A DNA stretch of 64,000 nt from Versatilivorator sp963663845 (GCA_963663845.2 OY760650.2:1860001-1924000); one strand, 5' to 3'. Counted from the first letter of the stretch, positions 44,283-53,597 are shown. The notes: generated by a model not told the origin, from the letters alone. Made by a program: numbers and translations.

Positions 44283-46478
44283 ATGAAGCAAGCATCTGTC
44301 TCCTCACTGGCTCTCCTGGTCTCTGTCGTTTTCCTTCCCGCCATCATCCTGGCCGAGGAAGGCATGTGGAGGCCCGGGCAGCTCCCGGCTCTGGCAGACA
44401 AGCTGAAAGCCCTGGATCCCGAGGTGGACGCAACAGCGCTGTCGGACCTGACCGGCCACCCCATGAACGCGGTGATCTGGCTGGGCGGCTGCACGGCCTC
44501 CTTCGTCTCGCCCCAGGGGCTGGTGATCACCAACCACCACTGCGCTTACGGCTCCATTCAGCACAACTCCAGCGAGGCGCGGAACCTGCTGGAGAAGGGC
44601 TTTCTGGCGGCCGGCCGGGCTCAGGAGCTTCCCGCGGCTCCGGGCAGCCGTGTCCTGGTGACGGTGGCGGTGGAGAACGTCACCCGGCCGGTGCTGGCGG
44701 CGGTTCCCGACGGAGCCGCCCCCCGGGAACGCTACCAGGCCATCGAAGACCGGCAGAAGGCCCTGGTGGCCGAGTGCGAGCAGGACTTGGGGCATCGATG
44801 CCGGGTGACCGCCTACTCCGGCGGGCTGGAATACGAGTTGATCAAGCAGTTGGAGATCCGGGACGTTCGCCTGGTCCATGCGCCGGCCCTTTCCATCGGC
44901 AAGTACGGGGGGGATATCGACAACTGGATGTGGCCCCGCCATACCGGGGACTACGCCTTCTATCGCGCCTACGTGGGCCCGGACGGAAAGCCGGCGGACC
45001 CTGCGGAGGAGAACGTTCCCTATCGACCCCGCCATCACCTGAGAGTCTCCCCCCGGGGCGTCGACACCGGAGACCTGGTGCTGGTGGCGGGCTATCCGGG
45101 GAGCACCGACCGTTACCGCCTGGCCGGCGAGGTGGAGGGGGTCATCCAGTGGGACTACCCCCGCCGCATCGAGGCCTTCCGGCAGTGGCGCGACATCATC
45201 GAACGCGCGGTGGCCGGCCGGGAAGAAAAGGCCCTCAAGGTTGCGTCGCTGCAGGCCAGCCTGAACAACGTCATCAAGAACTACCGGGGAATGCTGGAGG
45301 GCTTCGCCAAGAGCGACATCCTGGAACGAAAACGGGCCTTGGAGCGGGATTTGCAGGCCTGGATCGAAGCCGGCCCGGCCTCGCGGTCCGGGCTGAAGAC
45401 CGCCGCTGCCGATCTGGGGAAACTGGTGGCCGAGTCCCAGTCCGGCCGAGAGGCGGCCCTCTACTACGATTTTCTCGGAGGCCGGTCGGCGCTGCTGAGA
45501 GCCGCCCGCAGGCTTTACCGGCTCAGCCGCGAGCGCCAGAAACCCGACGGGCAGCGGGAGCCCGGCTACCAGGAACGCGACTTGGCCCGCATCCGAGAGC
45601 GGCTGAAGCGCATCGATCGGACCTTCGACCCGGAGGTGGACCGCGCCTGCTGGCGCCGGTTCGTGCTGAACTACGCCAGGCTTCCGGCCGAGCAGCACGT
45701 CCGGGCCTTCGACGACTGGTTCGGGATCCGGCCGGACGGGTTGGAGGAAGCCGAGCTGGACCGGCGCCTGGACGAGATGTACGGGCAGACCCGCCTGGGA
45801 GATCTTGAAACCCGGCTTTCCTGGATGAAGGCGGCGCCCCGGGACTTCGAGGCCAGCCGGGATCCCTTCATCCGGATGGCCGTCAGCCTCTACCATAGCG
45901 ACATGGAACGGGAGGAGCGCGACAAGGAGCTTCAGGGACGATTCGACCAGGCGCGGCCGCGATTCATGGAGGCCCTGATCGCCTACAACCAGAGCCGGGG
46001 CAAGGCCGTCTATCCCGACGCCAACTCGACCCTCAGAGTCACCTACGGCACGGTCAAGGGGTACTCGGCCAGGGATGGAATCCGCTATCTCCCCTTCACC
46101 ACGCTGCGCGGCATCCTGGAGAAAGACACGGGACAAGAACCTTTCAATGCCCCCCTCGGTCAGCTCGAGCTGATTCGCGGCCGGGAATTCGGCAGTTACT
46201 ACGTAAAAGCGCTGGATTCGGTGCCCGTGAATTTTCTGAGCACGCTGGACGCGACCGGAGGCAACTCGGGCTCCCCCACCTTGAACGGACGCGGCGAACT
46301 GGTGGGGCTGCTGTTCGACGGCAACTGGGAGAGCATCGTTGCCGACTGGGATTTCATTCCGGCCATCACCCGCTCCATTCACGTGGACATCCGCTACGCC
46401 CTCTGGATCATGGAGCACCTGGACGACGCCCACCACATTCTGACCGAGATGGGGGTGAAGGCCGAGTCCGCAAGATAG
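44283..46478 (+). CDS. S46 family dipeptidyl-peptidase (DPP7/DPP11-like)
   Basis: This 731-aa exported serine peptidase releases dipeptides from peptide N-termini. The start at ATG 44283 gives the signal SLALLVSVVFLPAIILA; an earlier frame start at 44217 would add non-signal residues. Catalytic His is in TNHHCAYG (85-86), Asp in WMWPRHTGDYAFY, and Ser in GGNSGSPTLNG near the C-terminus. The long helical insert between is normal. Typical of bacteria that live on proteins and peptides. AAGGAGA precedes the ATG by about a dozen bases. Confidence 0.92.
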   Translation: MKQASVSSLALLVSVVFLPAIILAEEGMWRPGQLPALADKLKALDPEVDATALSDLTGHPMNAVIWLGGCTASFVSPQGLVITNHHCAYGSIQHNSSEARNLLEKGFLAAGRAQELPAAPGSRVLVTVAVENVTRPVLAAVPDGAAPRERYQAIEDRQKALVAECEQDLGHRCRVTAYSGGLEYELIKQLEIRDVRLVHAPALSIGKYGGDIDNWMWPRHTGDYAFYRAYVGPDGKPADPAEENVPYRPRHHLRVSPRGVDTGDLVLVAGYPGSTDRYRLAGEVEGVIQWDYPRRIEAFRQWRDIIERAVAGREEKALKVASLQASLNNVIKNYRGMLEGFAKSDILERKRALERDLQAWIEAGPASRSGLKTAAADLGKLVAESQSGREAALYYDFLGGRSALLRAARRLYRLSRERQKPDGQREPGYQERDLARIRERLKRIDRTFDPEVDRACWRRFVLNYARLPAEQHVRAFDDWFGIRPDGLEEAELDRRLDEMYGQTRLGDLETRLSWMKAAPRDFEASRDPFIRMAVSLYHSDMEREERDKELQGRFDQARPRFMEALIAYNQSRGKAVYPDANSTLRVTYGTVKGYSARDGIRYLPFTTLRGILEKDTGQEPFNAPLGQLELIRGREFGSYYVKALDSVPVNFLSTLDATGGNSGSPTLNGRGELVGLLFDGNWESIVADWDFIPAITRSIHVDIRYALWIMEHLDDAHHILTEMGVKAESAR

Positions 46479-46660
46479 TTGAGTTCAGCCGATAGCATCC
46501 TTATTGCCATCGGAGCAATGGATGTTCTGGAATGTCAGTTCTGTTTTCGTTGGAGAATGCTTGAACTCGAACGCCGTCATCAAAGTGAAATCGTAATAAA
46601 CAAGTCCGTGCGTACTTGTACCCTGTTGTCGGACGACGCTGGTTGGGGAACGGAGGAACG

Positions 46661-47689
46661 ATGCAGATTCCTGAGCTTGCCAAGGTTCTAAACCGAGACT
46701 CAGTTGATTTCGAGATTGGGAGTCTTCAGAAGATAAGGGTGCGCCTGCGCAGCCTGAAGCGTGCACCGTGCAAAGGTATATTCAAGCGTGGCCAAACTAT
46801 CCACGACCGCTACGCCTTTCATGCCGGAGGAAGACAGGAGCTACAGTTCAACATCGGTTTAGAGTGGCGCGACGGTGTCAAAATGATTCGATATGGGGTC
46901 GCTTTTTCGCTTCAGTTGAGTCAAACACTTCCAACGCTCGATCCTTTTGAGACGAAGATCCTGCGATTCAATGACTATTTGAACGGCCACTCGGAGGATT
47001 TTCCGGGTTTCTTGATGTGGCACTACCACGACAACCGGGAATATCCAAGCGAGGACCGTCCGGTTGGTCCAATCACCGACGCTTTGTTCAAAGAACACAC
47101 CTTCATCATGATGGGCAAGAGAGTTGCGGAAAATGCGGTAGACCTTGGGGATATTCTTGCTGCCTTCGATAGTCTGCTCCCACTTTTTATCTATGTAGAG
47201 AGCGTCGAACAGGATCCGTCGTTCCCTACGAGATCGGACTTCACGCCGGGGTGCCCGAGTTTTGTCGAAAGCACCAGCGCCAGCCATACGGCACGCACGG
47301 TAGATGTGGCGTTACGGCATAAAACGCTCCAAATTGAGTTGTATAAGCATCTGTGCCAGGAAGCTGGATGCAACAATGTCCGAGTGGAGCGTCGTCTTGC
47401 CCTCGGCGTCTATGTGGACGCTTCTGTCCAATGCAACGGAGAGGAATCGTTTTATGAGGTTAAGGTTGCCGCAACCGTTCGGTCGTGCGTGCGTGCCGCG
47501 CTGGGCCAACTGATCGAGTATTCCTACTGGCCCTCCGCCAATCGCGCAAGCGAGATCGTTGTTGTCGGTGAAGCCGCGTTGGACACGGACAGCAAGGCGT
47601 ATTTGCGCTTCTTGCGTGAACGATTCGGCTTGCCGCTCTGGTATCGACGCATCGACCTCAGTCGCAATGTTCTCGAAAACAAGTCGTGA
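46661..47689 (+). CDS. Solitary PD-(D/E)XK nuclease-like protein
   Basis: This 342-aa protein starts at ATG 46661 behind GGAGGA. The C-terminal domain shows a restriction-like nuclease core: D253 (GVYVDASV), E266-K268 in FYEVKVAAT, and Q283 in LGQLIEYSYW, followed by EIVVVGEAALD and RERFGLPLWYRR. The N-terminal 200 residues (for example FVESTSASHTAR, IGLEWRDGVKMIRYG) form a separate domain without a known match. It is AT-rich against its neighbours and stands alone without a methylase. It may be a defence nuclease or a DNA-repair-type protein. Family identity by motif only. Confidence 0.62.
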   Translation: MQIPELAKVLNRDSVDFEIGSLQKIRVRLRSLKRAPCKGIFKRGQTIHDRYAFHAGGRQELQFNIGLEWRDGVKMIRYGVAFSLQLSQTLPTLDPFETKILRFNDYLNGHSEDFPGFLMWHYHDNREYPSEDRPVGPITDALFKEHTFIMMGKRVAENAVDLGDILAAFDSLLPLFIYVESVEQDPSFPTRSDFTPGCPSFVESTSASHTARTVDVALRHKTLQIELYKHLCQEAGCNNVRVERRLALGVYVDASVQCNGEESFYEVKVAATVRSCVRAALGQLIEYSYWPSANRASEIVVVGEAALDTDSKAYLRFLRERFGLPLWYRRIDLSRNVLENKS

Positions 47690-47878
47690 CCCGAACGTTC
47701 GACTGTGTATTGAAACAGGGCTTTTCAGCATCAGTTCCTGTTCCACGATCACGTTGGACTTGAGTCCCGGTCCCGGTTCGTAATCCGATGATTTTGCCCG
47801 TCCGACCCTGGCCGGTAGCCTCCTTGGGTGACGGCGTGGTCACGGGGTTGCAAGGCGAAAGCGGCGATTGCCGCCGCC

Positions 47879-48913
47879 TCAGCGGGCCGTCTGCCCGCGT
47901 CTCAGGGGGGGCTGGGGTTTGGTGGGTTCGTTTGGATAGAGGTGGCCCACCTGGTCGGCGTAGCCGTTGAAGATGAGGGTGGGACGGCGAGGTCCCCGGC
48001 GCGGCGCCGCATTGGCCACCAGCATGTAGTCCCATTCCTGGGACCATCGGGGATGGGGAACGTTGGGGTTCACGTTGCTGAGGTAGCCGTATTCGTGCTG
48101 GTAGGGCTTGGCCGACCAGAAGGTTCCCGGCTGCTTGGCGACCAGCTCGATCTTCACGATGGACTTGGGTGACTTGTAGCCGTATTTCCAGGGCGCGATG
48201 ATGCGCACGGGCGCCCCGTGCTGCTTGAGCAGCGGCTTGCCGTAGACGCCGGTCACCGCCAGGGTCAGGTCGTTCATGGCCTCGTCCAGGCGCAGGGCCT
48301 CGTAATAGGGCCAGGGGTAGTGCTTCTGTCCAAGCCCCGGCATCTGGTCGGGCCGGTGGGCGGTAACGAAGCGGACGTGCCGGGCCTGGCCGGTGGGCTG
48401 AACGGCCTCGAGCAGCTTGCTCAGGGGGAATCCCGTCCAGGGGATGTTCATGGCCCAGGTCTCCACGCAGCGGAAGCGGTAGACCCGCTCTTCCTGCTCG
48501 AATCCGAACAGGTCGTCCAGGTCGAAGGTGCGGGGCTTGTGACACTCACCGCCCACCTCCACCTTCCAGGGCTCCACTTCAAACCTGCCGGTGTATTGCC
48601 AGACCGGCCCCCCGCGATTGGGCAGAAACTCGTAGAAATTGTTGTGCGTCGCCGCCACCAGGCGGTCGGTCAGTTCGAGGTTCGGGGGATCGAAACGGTC
48701 GTTGCGCTTGGCCGGAAACACCTTCGGCCGTTCGAAGGGGACAGCCAGGGGGCCGCCTTCGGGAGGAGGCGGTGGCGGCTGGGCGCAGCCGAGGGAAGGA
48801 TACAGGCAGGCGCCGGCCCCCGCCAGCACGGCCGTCTGTACGAACCTGCGGCGGTTCAGGAACACCGATTCCTCGGTTGGTTCCAAGCGCGGAAGCTGAA
48901 GGCCCTTGCTCAC
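47879..48913 (-). CDS. msrP: Protein-methionine-sulfoxide reductase catalytic subunit
   Basis: MsrP (YedY) repairs oxidised methionines in periplasmic proteins with a molybdopterin cofactor. The 344-aa protein has a Tat-type signal (NRRRFVQTAVLAGAGACL), ATHNNFYEF, WKVEVGGECHKPRTFDLDDL, and YRFRCVETWAMNIPWTGFPL with the molybdenum-binding cysteine, plus PWKYGYKSPKSIVKIEL. The membrane heme subunit MsrQ is not adjacent. The C-terminal tail is proline-rich (NEPTKPQPPLRRGQ). The gene is convergent with the nuclease gene and divergent from the Nramp gene. The 190 bases before 47879 hold no gene. Confidence 0.9.
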   Translation of the reverse strand: MSKGLQLPRLEPTEESVFLNRRRFVQTAVLAGAGACLYPSLGCAQPPPPPPEGGPLAVPFERPKVFPAKRNDRFDPPNLELTDRLVAATHNNFYEFLPNRGGPVWQYTGRFEVEPWKVEVGGECHKPRTFDLDDLFGFEQEERVYRFRCVETWAMNIPWTGFPLSKLLEAVQPTGQARHVRFVTAHRPDQMPGLGQKHYPWPYYEALRLDEAMNDLTLAVTGVYGKPLLKQHGAPVRIIAPWKYGYKSPKSIVKIELVAKQPGTFWSAKPYQHEYGYLSNVNPNVPHPRWSQEWDYMLVANAAPRRGPRRPTLIFNGYADQVGHLYPNEPTKPQPPLRRGQTAR

Positions 48914-48991
48914 TGTCCACCCTCCAATGGTTGCCGGTTGGAGTACGGGGCGTCCGACCGGCGGCTGCTACCGCTCCTCCGGCGAGTACGA

Positions 48992-49018
48992 AATCAGGGG
49001 AAGCCGCTTCCCCTGATT
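48992..49018. promoter_or_regulatory. 27-bp near-perfect palindrome upstream of Nramp
   Basis: AATCAGGGGAAGC and GCTTCCCCTGATT, 13-base arms around one C, lie between the divergent msrP and Nramp genes, ending 27 bases before the Nramp ATG. It could be an operator or, as RNA, a hairpin in the Nramp leader. Not followed by a T-run, so a terminator is unlikely. Confidence 0.6.
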
Positions 49019-49045
49019 GAATCTTAGCACGGGAGACAGAAGAAA

Positions 49046-50410
49046 ATGACGCCAACTGACCGATTCACCGACGCCGGGGCTGTCGAGACCCTTCCCCCTC
49101 CCGGGGACTTCCTGGGGCGTCTTCGACAGGTCGGGCCATCCCTGATCCTGACCGCCGGGATCGTCGGCTCGGGCGAGCTGATCGTCACCACCACGCTGGG
49201 AGCCAGGCTGGGCTTTGCGGCGCTGTGGCTGATCCTGTTGAGCTGTGTCTCCAAGGTGGTCCTGCAGGTGGAGATCGGACGCTACGCCATCTCCTCGGGA
49301 GACTCCTCGCTCAGGTCGGTGGACCGGATTCCGGGTCCGCGCTGGCGAGCTTCCTGGGTGGTCTGGGGCTGGCTCTTCAGCACCCTGATCTCCGCCAGTC
49401 TGGTGGGGGGGATCGTCGTTGGCGTGGCTCAATGCCTCCACCTGATCCTTCCGCACCTGAGTGTCACTGCCTGGGGAGTCATCGCCTGCCTGGTGACGCT
49501 GGGGATCCTGCTCAGCGGCGGCTACAGCGTGGTCGAGCGCGGAGCCATGCTGATGGTGGGGGCTTTCAGCCTGACCACGGTGGTGGCGGCGGGGGCCCTG
49601 CAGTGGTCGGACCACGCCCTGTCCGCCGGAAACGTCTGGGAGGGTCTGACCTTTCAACTGCCGGCTCAGGGGGGCTTGGCCCTGGCCTTTGCCCTGTTCG
49701 GGCTGACCGGGGTGGGCACCTCCGATCTGTTCGCCTATCCCAACTGGTGCCTGGAGAAAGGATACGCCCGCCATATCGGACCCCGCAACGGCCGGCCGGA
49801 CTGGAACGAGCGGGCGCGGGGCTGGATCCGGGTGATGCAACTGGACGCCCTGCTGGCCATGGGCATCTACACCGCCATCACGGTTGCCTTCTACCTGCTG
49901 GGAGCCGCCGTCCTGCACGGCCAGGGCCTGGTGCCCGAGGGCGGCGAGATGATCGCTACCCTTTCCAGGACCTTCATCGGCATTTTCGGCCCCTGGGGCT
50001 ACTTCGTATTTCTTGCCGGGGCCCTGGTCACGCTCTACTCCACCCTGTTCGCCTCGGTGGCGGCCAACGCCATCATGGGACTGGACTGCCTGACCGTCTT
50101 CGGCTTCCTTTCGCGTAGCCGGCCGCGGCAGCGGGTCCGCTGGCGAAGAGGCCTGCAGGTCTTCTGGGCGGCGGTCTTCGTCACCATCTTCCTGGCATGT
50201 CCGGAACAGCCGGTCCAGCTCATCATTGTGGGCGGCGTGGTGCAGACCGGCATGCTGCCCGTGATTGCCTGCTCCATCCTCTACCTGCGCTTCCGCCGGC
50301 TGGATCGCGGGATCGGTCCCTCCGCCTGGGTCGACGGGCTGCTGTGGCTTTCCGCCGGACTCACGCTCTGCGTGGCCGCCTATACGCTGCTGGGACACCT
50401 GGGTGGCTGA
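49046..50410 (+). CDS. Nramp-family transporter with atypical metal site
   Basis: This 454-aa membrane protein has about 11 hydrophobic segments and the Nramp fold: GPSLILTAGIVGSGELIVTT in the first, GLTGVGTSDLFAYPN in the sixth. Canonical Nramp metal sites have DPGN in TM1 and MPH in TM6; here these are GSGE and GTSD, so the usual Asp, Asn and Met ligands are missing. It belongs to the divergent Nramp-related branch whose substrate is uncertain. A palindrome just upstream may control it. Confidence 0.82.
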   Translation: MTPTDRFTDAGAVETLPPPGDFLGRLRQVGPSLILTAGIVGSGELIVTTTLGARLGFAALWLILLSCVSKVVLQVEIGRYAISSGDSSLRSVDRIPGPRWRASWVVWGWLFSTLISASLVGGIVVGVAQCLHLILPHLSVTAWGVIACLVTLGILLSGGYSVVERGAMLMVGAFSLTTVVAAGALQWSDHALSAGNVWEGLTFQLPAQGGLALAFALFGLTGVGTSDLFAYPNWCLEKGYARHIGPRNGRPDWNERARGWIRVMQLDALLAMGIYTAITVAFYLLGAAVLHGQGLVPEGGEMIATLSRTFIGIFGPWGYFVFLAGALVTLYSTLFASVAANAIMGLDCLTVFGFLSRSRPRQRVRWRRGLQVFWAAVFVTIFLACPEQPVQLIIVGGVVQTGMLPVIACSILYLRFRRLDRGIGPSAWVDGLLWLSAGLTLCVAAYTLLGHLGG

Positions 50411-50442
50411 GGAAGGGTGGAGCGCGGTGATTCGTCCGGCGT

Positions 50443-51510
50443 TCAGGAACTGGCGGGTGGTTTTTGGGACTCTCCCATGGCTTCCCGTCCGGCCGAGGTC
50501 AACAGGACGGCCCGGCCCAGCACATTGCCGGCCCGGAGGTCCGCCATGGCCCGGTTGATCTCCTCCAGCGGAAAGGGGTGGGTGACCAGGGGTTTCAACC
50601 GGTTCTCCGCCAACAGTCGGACCGCGCCTACCAGGTCCTGCAGGCGGCCGCAACGGGTGCCGACGATCTCCAGCTCGTTCTGAGCCAGCCGCTTTCCGTT
50701 CAGTCCGTAGGTCTCGGGCGTGTAGCCGACCACGGTGAGGCGCCCCCCGGGGCGAAGCACGTCCACACCGGCCGCCAGGGTCTGCTCCACCCCGACGCAG
50801 TCGATCACGCCGTCGGCCCCCTCGCCCCGGGTGAACTCCCGGACGGCCTCCCGGACGTTGCTCCGGGTGGAGTCGATGGCGAGATCGGCGCCCATCTGAA
50901 GGGCGAAATCGGTCTTTTCCGCCACCCGGTCCACGGCCAGGACGCCGGCGCCGGCCAGCTTGGCGATCTGAATGGCCGAGAGACCCACGCCCCCGGCTCC
51001 GAAGATGACGATGCGGTCGTTCAGCCCCACGCCGGCCCGGTCCACGGCGTGCAGGGCCGTGATGCGGGCATCGGCCAGCACGGCCGCTTCCGGCCAGGGG
51101 ATGTTGTCGGGCAGCGGGACCAGTTGTCGGGCCGGAATGGCCAAATATTCGGCGTGGCCTCCCCGGTCCTTGGCTCCCAGGACCCCCGTCATGTGGGGAC
51201 AGAGTTGTTCGCGGTGGGTCCGGCACAGGCGGCAGCGGCCGCAGGTGGAGAAGTTGTAGACCACCACCCGGTCGCCCGGCTTCACCCGGGTGACCCGCCC
51301 TCCCACCTCGGCGACCACGCCGGCCACTTCATGGCCCAGGATGGCGGGGAGCTCGGGGCTGTAGCCGAAGCCGTCCACGATCTTCAGGTCGGTGCCGTCG
51401 GTGCCGCAGGCCATCACCTGGATCAGGGCTTCTTCGTCCCCGAAAGCAGGCCGGGGCCTCTCCTCGATCACCAGAGGCCGGCCCAGTTGCTTGAGAACGG
51501 CGGCGAGCAT
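50443..51510 (-). CDS. Zinc-dependent alcohol dehydrogenase family (MDR)
   Basis: This 355-aa medium-chain dehydrogenase has the catalytic zinc ligands C in MACGTDGTDL and GHE (ILGHEVAGVV), a structural-zinc loop with CGRCRLCRTHREQLC, and the NAD(P) motif VIFGAGGVGLSAIQIAKLAG. Full length with the final extension (AMGESQKPPASS). Likely a sugar-alcohol or L-threonine-type dehydrogenase. Convergent with the Nramp gene, 32 bases apart. Confidence 0.87.
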   Translation of the reverse strand: MLAAVLKQLGRPLVIEERPRPAFGDEEALIQVMACGTDGTDLKIVDGFGYSPELPAILGHEVAGVVAEVGGRVTRVKPGDRVVVYNFSTCGRCRLCRTHREQLCPHMTGVLGAKDRGGHAEYLAIPARQLVPLPDNIPWPEAAVLADARITALHAVDRAGVGLNDRIVIFGAGGVGLSAIQIAKLAGAGVLAVDRVAEKTDFALQMGADLAIDSTRSNVREAVREFTRGEGADGVIDCVGVEQTLAAGVDVLRPGGRLTVVGYTPETYGLNGKRLAQNELEIVGTRCGRLQDLVGAVRLLAENRLKPLVTHPFPLEEINRAMADLRAGNVLGRAVLLTSAGREAMGESQKPPASS

Positions 51511-51581
51511 GGCGTGTGCCTTGATACAGTCTGATATCAGTTGCAGGGTGAACGGATATCCTGGCTTTGTTTTGGTTCCCT

Positions 51582-51947
51582 TTATTGAACGGGAAGAAGA
51601 CGAGAACGAACCTGTCCTTCGGCTACGCTCAGGATAGCTCCTTTTTTCAGGAGGCTTTCGTACTCGGCGATGGTGTCCTTCAAGTAAAGATTTACGCGAT
51701 CAGGTTGCATGTTGCGGAGTCGAAACACGACAACACTGGGCAATCCGGCTCCACCTGCCGAGACAAGCTCGCCGAAGTCCAGGTCATGGGTGATAAGAAT
51801 ACGCTTCTCGTGCCGCGCCTTTTCCAGAATTTCCGGGTCCGGAAGGCTATGAAGGCCCTGCTCATTCAAATGCACGGCGTCGTGTCCCTGACTTGCGAGA
51901 AACGCCACCGTTTTCGGAGAGATTCCCATATCTGCCAGAAACCTCAC
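51582..51947 (-). CDS. DUF5615 PIN-like toxin
   Basis: This 121-aa protein has the PIN-like DUF5615 pattern: MRFLADMGISPKTVAFLASQ, GHDAVHLNEQGLHSLPDPEI and ILITHDLDFGEL, with conserved acidic residues D6 and the HDLDF pair. Its start overlaps the stop of the upstream DUF433 antitoxin by ATGA (51944-51947), the classic arrangement. Intact. Presumed ribonuclease toxin. Confidence 0.85.
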   Translation of the reverse strand: MRFLADMGISPKTVAFLASQGHDAVHLNEQGLHSLPDPEILEKARHEKRILITHDLDFGELVSAGGAGLPSVVVFRLRNMQPDRVNLYLKDTIAEYESLLKKGAILSVAEGQVRSRLLPVQ

Positions 51948-52180
51948 GCCGGCTCCCGCTCCAATGGATGGACAGATTCTTCGGCTAGCAAGGCAGCGTA
52001 TCGTAGTGCCTGGCCGATGTCTTCCCGTTCGAGGTAGGGATAGGCTTCTACAATCTCCTCCGTAGACATCCCATTGGCAACGAGGTTAAGCACAAGAGAG
52101 ACTGTGACACGCATTCCTCTGATGCACGCCCTCCCGCCCATCACCTTTGGATCGAAGGTTATTCGCTGAAGTCCCAACAT
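51944..52180 (-). CDS. DUF433 antitoxin
   Basis: This 78-aa DNA-binding antitoxin has ITFDPKVMGGRACIRGMRVTVSLVLNLVANGMSTEEIVEAYPYLEREDIGQALRYAALL split over a short wHTH, the DUF433 pattern. It should neutralise the DUF5615 toxin translated from the overlapping frame and repress their promoter. An intact TA pair. Upstream DNA 52181-52353 holds no other gene. Confidence 0.
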   Translation of the reverse strand: MLGLQRITFDPKVMGGRACIRGMRVTVSLVLNLVANGMSTEEIVEAYPYLEREDIGQALRYAALLAEESVHPLEREPA

Positions 52181-52353
52181 CAGTCATCTCCTGAACAGCA
52201 CTCTCGAGTCGCCGAGTCTGTTCGGATACGCAGGGGGTGGGGACAGGCATGGTCAAACGCGGGGTTTGAGTTGCCGTCAGAATCGTTACAGGAATTTTAC
52301 CTCATTGCGATAGTATTGGGTTTTTCTTATTCCAACAGGGAGGAGCGACACCA

Positions 52354-53319
52354 GTGAAACTTGGATCGGGTCAGTTGACGTTTGAAGAGGCGGAGGGGTG
52401 GGCCAGACTTCCCGAGGGGTGGGACCTGGGAGAGGTCCCCGGGATCGCGGTGGACTCAAGGGACCGCGTCTACGCATTCTGCCGCGCCGAGAATCCGGTG
52501 GTGATCTTCGACCGGGACGGCAGCTATCTGGACTCCTGGGGCAAGGGTCTCTTCACGAGGCCCCACATGATCTTCATCGGTCCCGACGACTCCGTGTACT
52601 GCGTGGACGACGACGGGCACCGCGTGCACAAGTTCACGACGGAGGGAGAGCTGCTGATGACTCTGGCGCCCACCGACGGCGTGGCCGACACCGGCTACAA
52701 CGGCACCGACGTCCAGTCCATCCTGCGTTCGGGTCCCCCGTTCAACACCCCCACCGACGTGGCCCTGGCTCCCGACGGAAACCTGTTCGTCTCCGACGGA
52801 TACGGCAATGCCCGGATTCACAAGTTCAGCCCCGACGGCCAACTGCTGCTCTCCTGGGGAGACCCCGGAGACGGCCCCTCGCAGTTCAGACAGCCTCACG
52901 GCGTCTACGTGGATCCGGAGGGGAAGGTCTACGTGGCCGACCGCCAGAACTGCCGCATCCAGATCTTCTCGCCCGATGGAGAATTCCTGCACCAGTGGAC
53001 CGAAGTGTGGTGGCCCAACGACTTGTGCCAGGATCGGGAGCAGAACTTCTGCGTGGCCGAGATCGGGGGCATCTTCATGTATGGCCGCGAGGCCCGGCTG
53101 GACAAGCCCGCCGCCCGCATGACCGTCAGGGCCGCTGACGGCAGCATCCTGGCCGAGTGGTGCGACGAGGACCCCTACGGCACAGGACGCTTCTTCTCTC
53201 CCCATTCGGTGGCGGTCGATTCCCACGGGGACATCTACGTCGGTCAGGTCACCTTCTCCTACACCAAACGCCAAGCCCCGCCCGGCTCCAAGGTGCTGCG
53301 CAAGTACGTGAGGCAGTGA
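52354..53319 (+). CDS. NHL-repeat propeller protein (PAL-like)
   Basis: This 321-aa protein starts at GTG 52354 behind GGAGGAG. It carries NHL repeats such as VPGIAVDSRDRVYAFCRAEN, TDVALAPDGNLFVSDGYGNA, HGVYVDPEGKVYVADRQNC and HSVAVDSHGDIYVGQVT, a six-bladed propeller like peptidyl-alpha-hydroxyglycine lyase. No signal peptide is seen. Function is uncertain: a lyase, or a binding scaffold. The stop overlaps the GTG start of the next small gene. Confidence 0.8.
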   Translation: MKLGSGQLTFEEAEGWARLPEGWDLGEVPGIAVDSRDRVYAFCRAENPVVIFDRDGSYLDSWGKGLFTRPHMIFIGPDDSVYCVDDDGHRVHKFTTEGELLMTLAPTDGVADTGYNGTDVQSILRSGPPFNTPTDVALAPDGNLFVSDGYGNARIHKFSPDGQLLLSWGDPGDGPSQFRQPHGVYVDPEGKVYVADRQNCRIQIFSPDGEFLHQWTEVWWPNDLCQDREQNFCVAEIGGIFMYGREARLDKPAARMTVRAADGSILAEWCDEDPYGTGRFFSPHSVAVDSHGDIYVGQVTFSYTKRQAPPGSKVLRKYVRQ

Positions 53320-53597
53320 CCACCGACACCCTCGACACCCATGCCACCATCAGGGAACTTGAGGCCGCCGGCATGGACTCCAGGCAGGCTGAGGCGGTAG
53401 TTGCCGCCCTCAGCCGCTCGGTTGCCGAGCTTGCCACCAAGGACGACGTCAAGGCAGGGGTCAGCGACCTCAGGGCAGAGTTCGCCGACCTCAAGTCCGA
53501 AGTCTTTCTGGCCTTGTGGATTCAGGGACCGGTTCTTGTCGGCATCCAGTTGGCCATCGTCGGATGGCTCTTTGTCGCTATCCGGTTTTTGGACTGA
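53316..53597 (+). CDS. CCDC90/DUF1640-like coiled-coil membrane protein
   Basis: This 93-aa protein starts at GTG 53316, overlapping the NHL gene stop (GTGA). It reads ATIRELEAAGMDSRQAEAVV, then a heptad-rich helix with LATKDDVKAGVSDLRAEFADL and a C-terminal membrane helix (VLVGIQLAIVGWLFVAIRFL). The layout fits DUF1640/CCDC90-type proteins. No function known in bacteria. Translationally coupled to the NHL protein. Confidence 0.68.
   Translation: MTTDTLDTHATIRELEAAGMDSRQAEAVVAALSRSVAELATKDDVKAGVSDLRAEFADLKSEVFLALWIQGPVLVGIQLAIVGWLFVAIRFLD

Noticed and set aside
44304..46436. A 710-codon minus-strand frame opposite the S46 peptidase
   Set aside because: The peptidase has signal and catalytic triad; the antisense frame has no recognisable domain.
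48968..51226. A 752-codon minus-strand frame across the Nramp and ADH region
   Set aside because: It crosses two supported genes and ends in palindromic intergenic DNA; low-complexity shadow.
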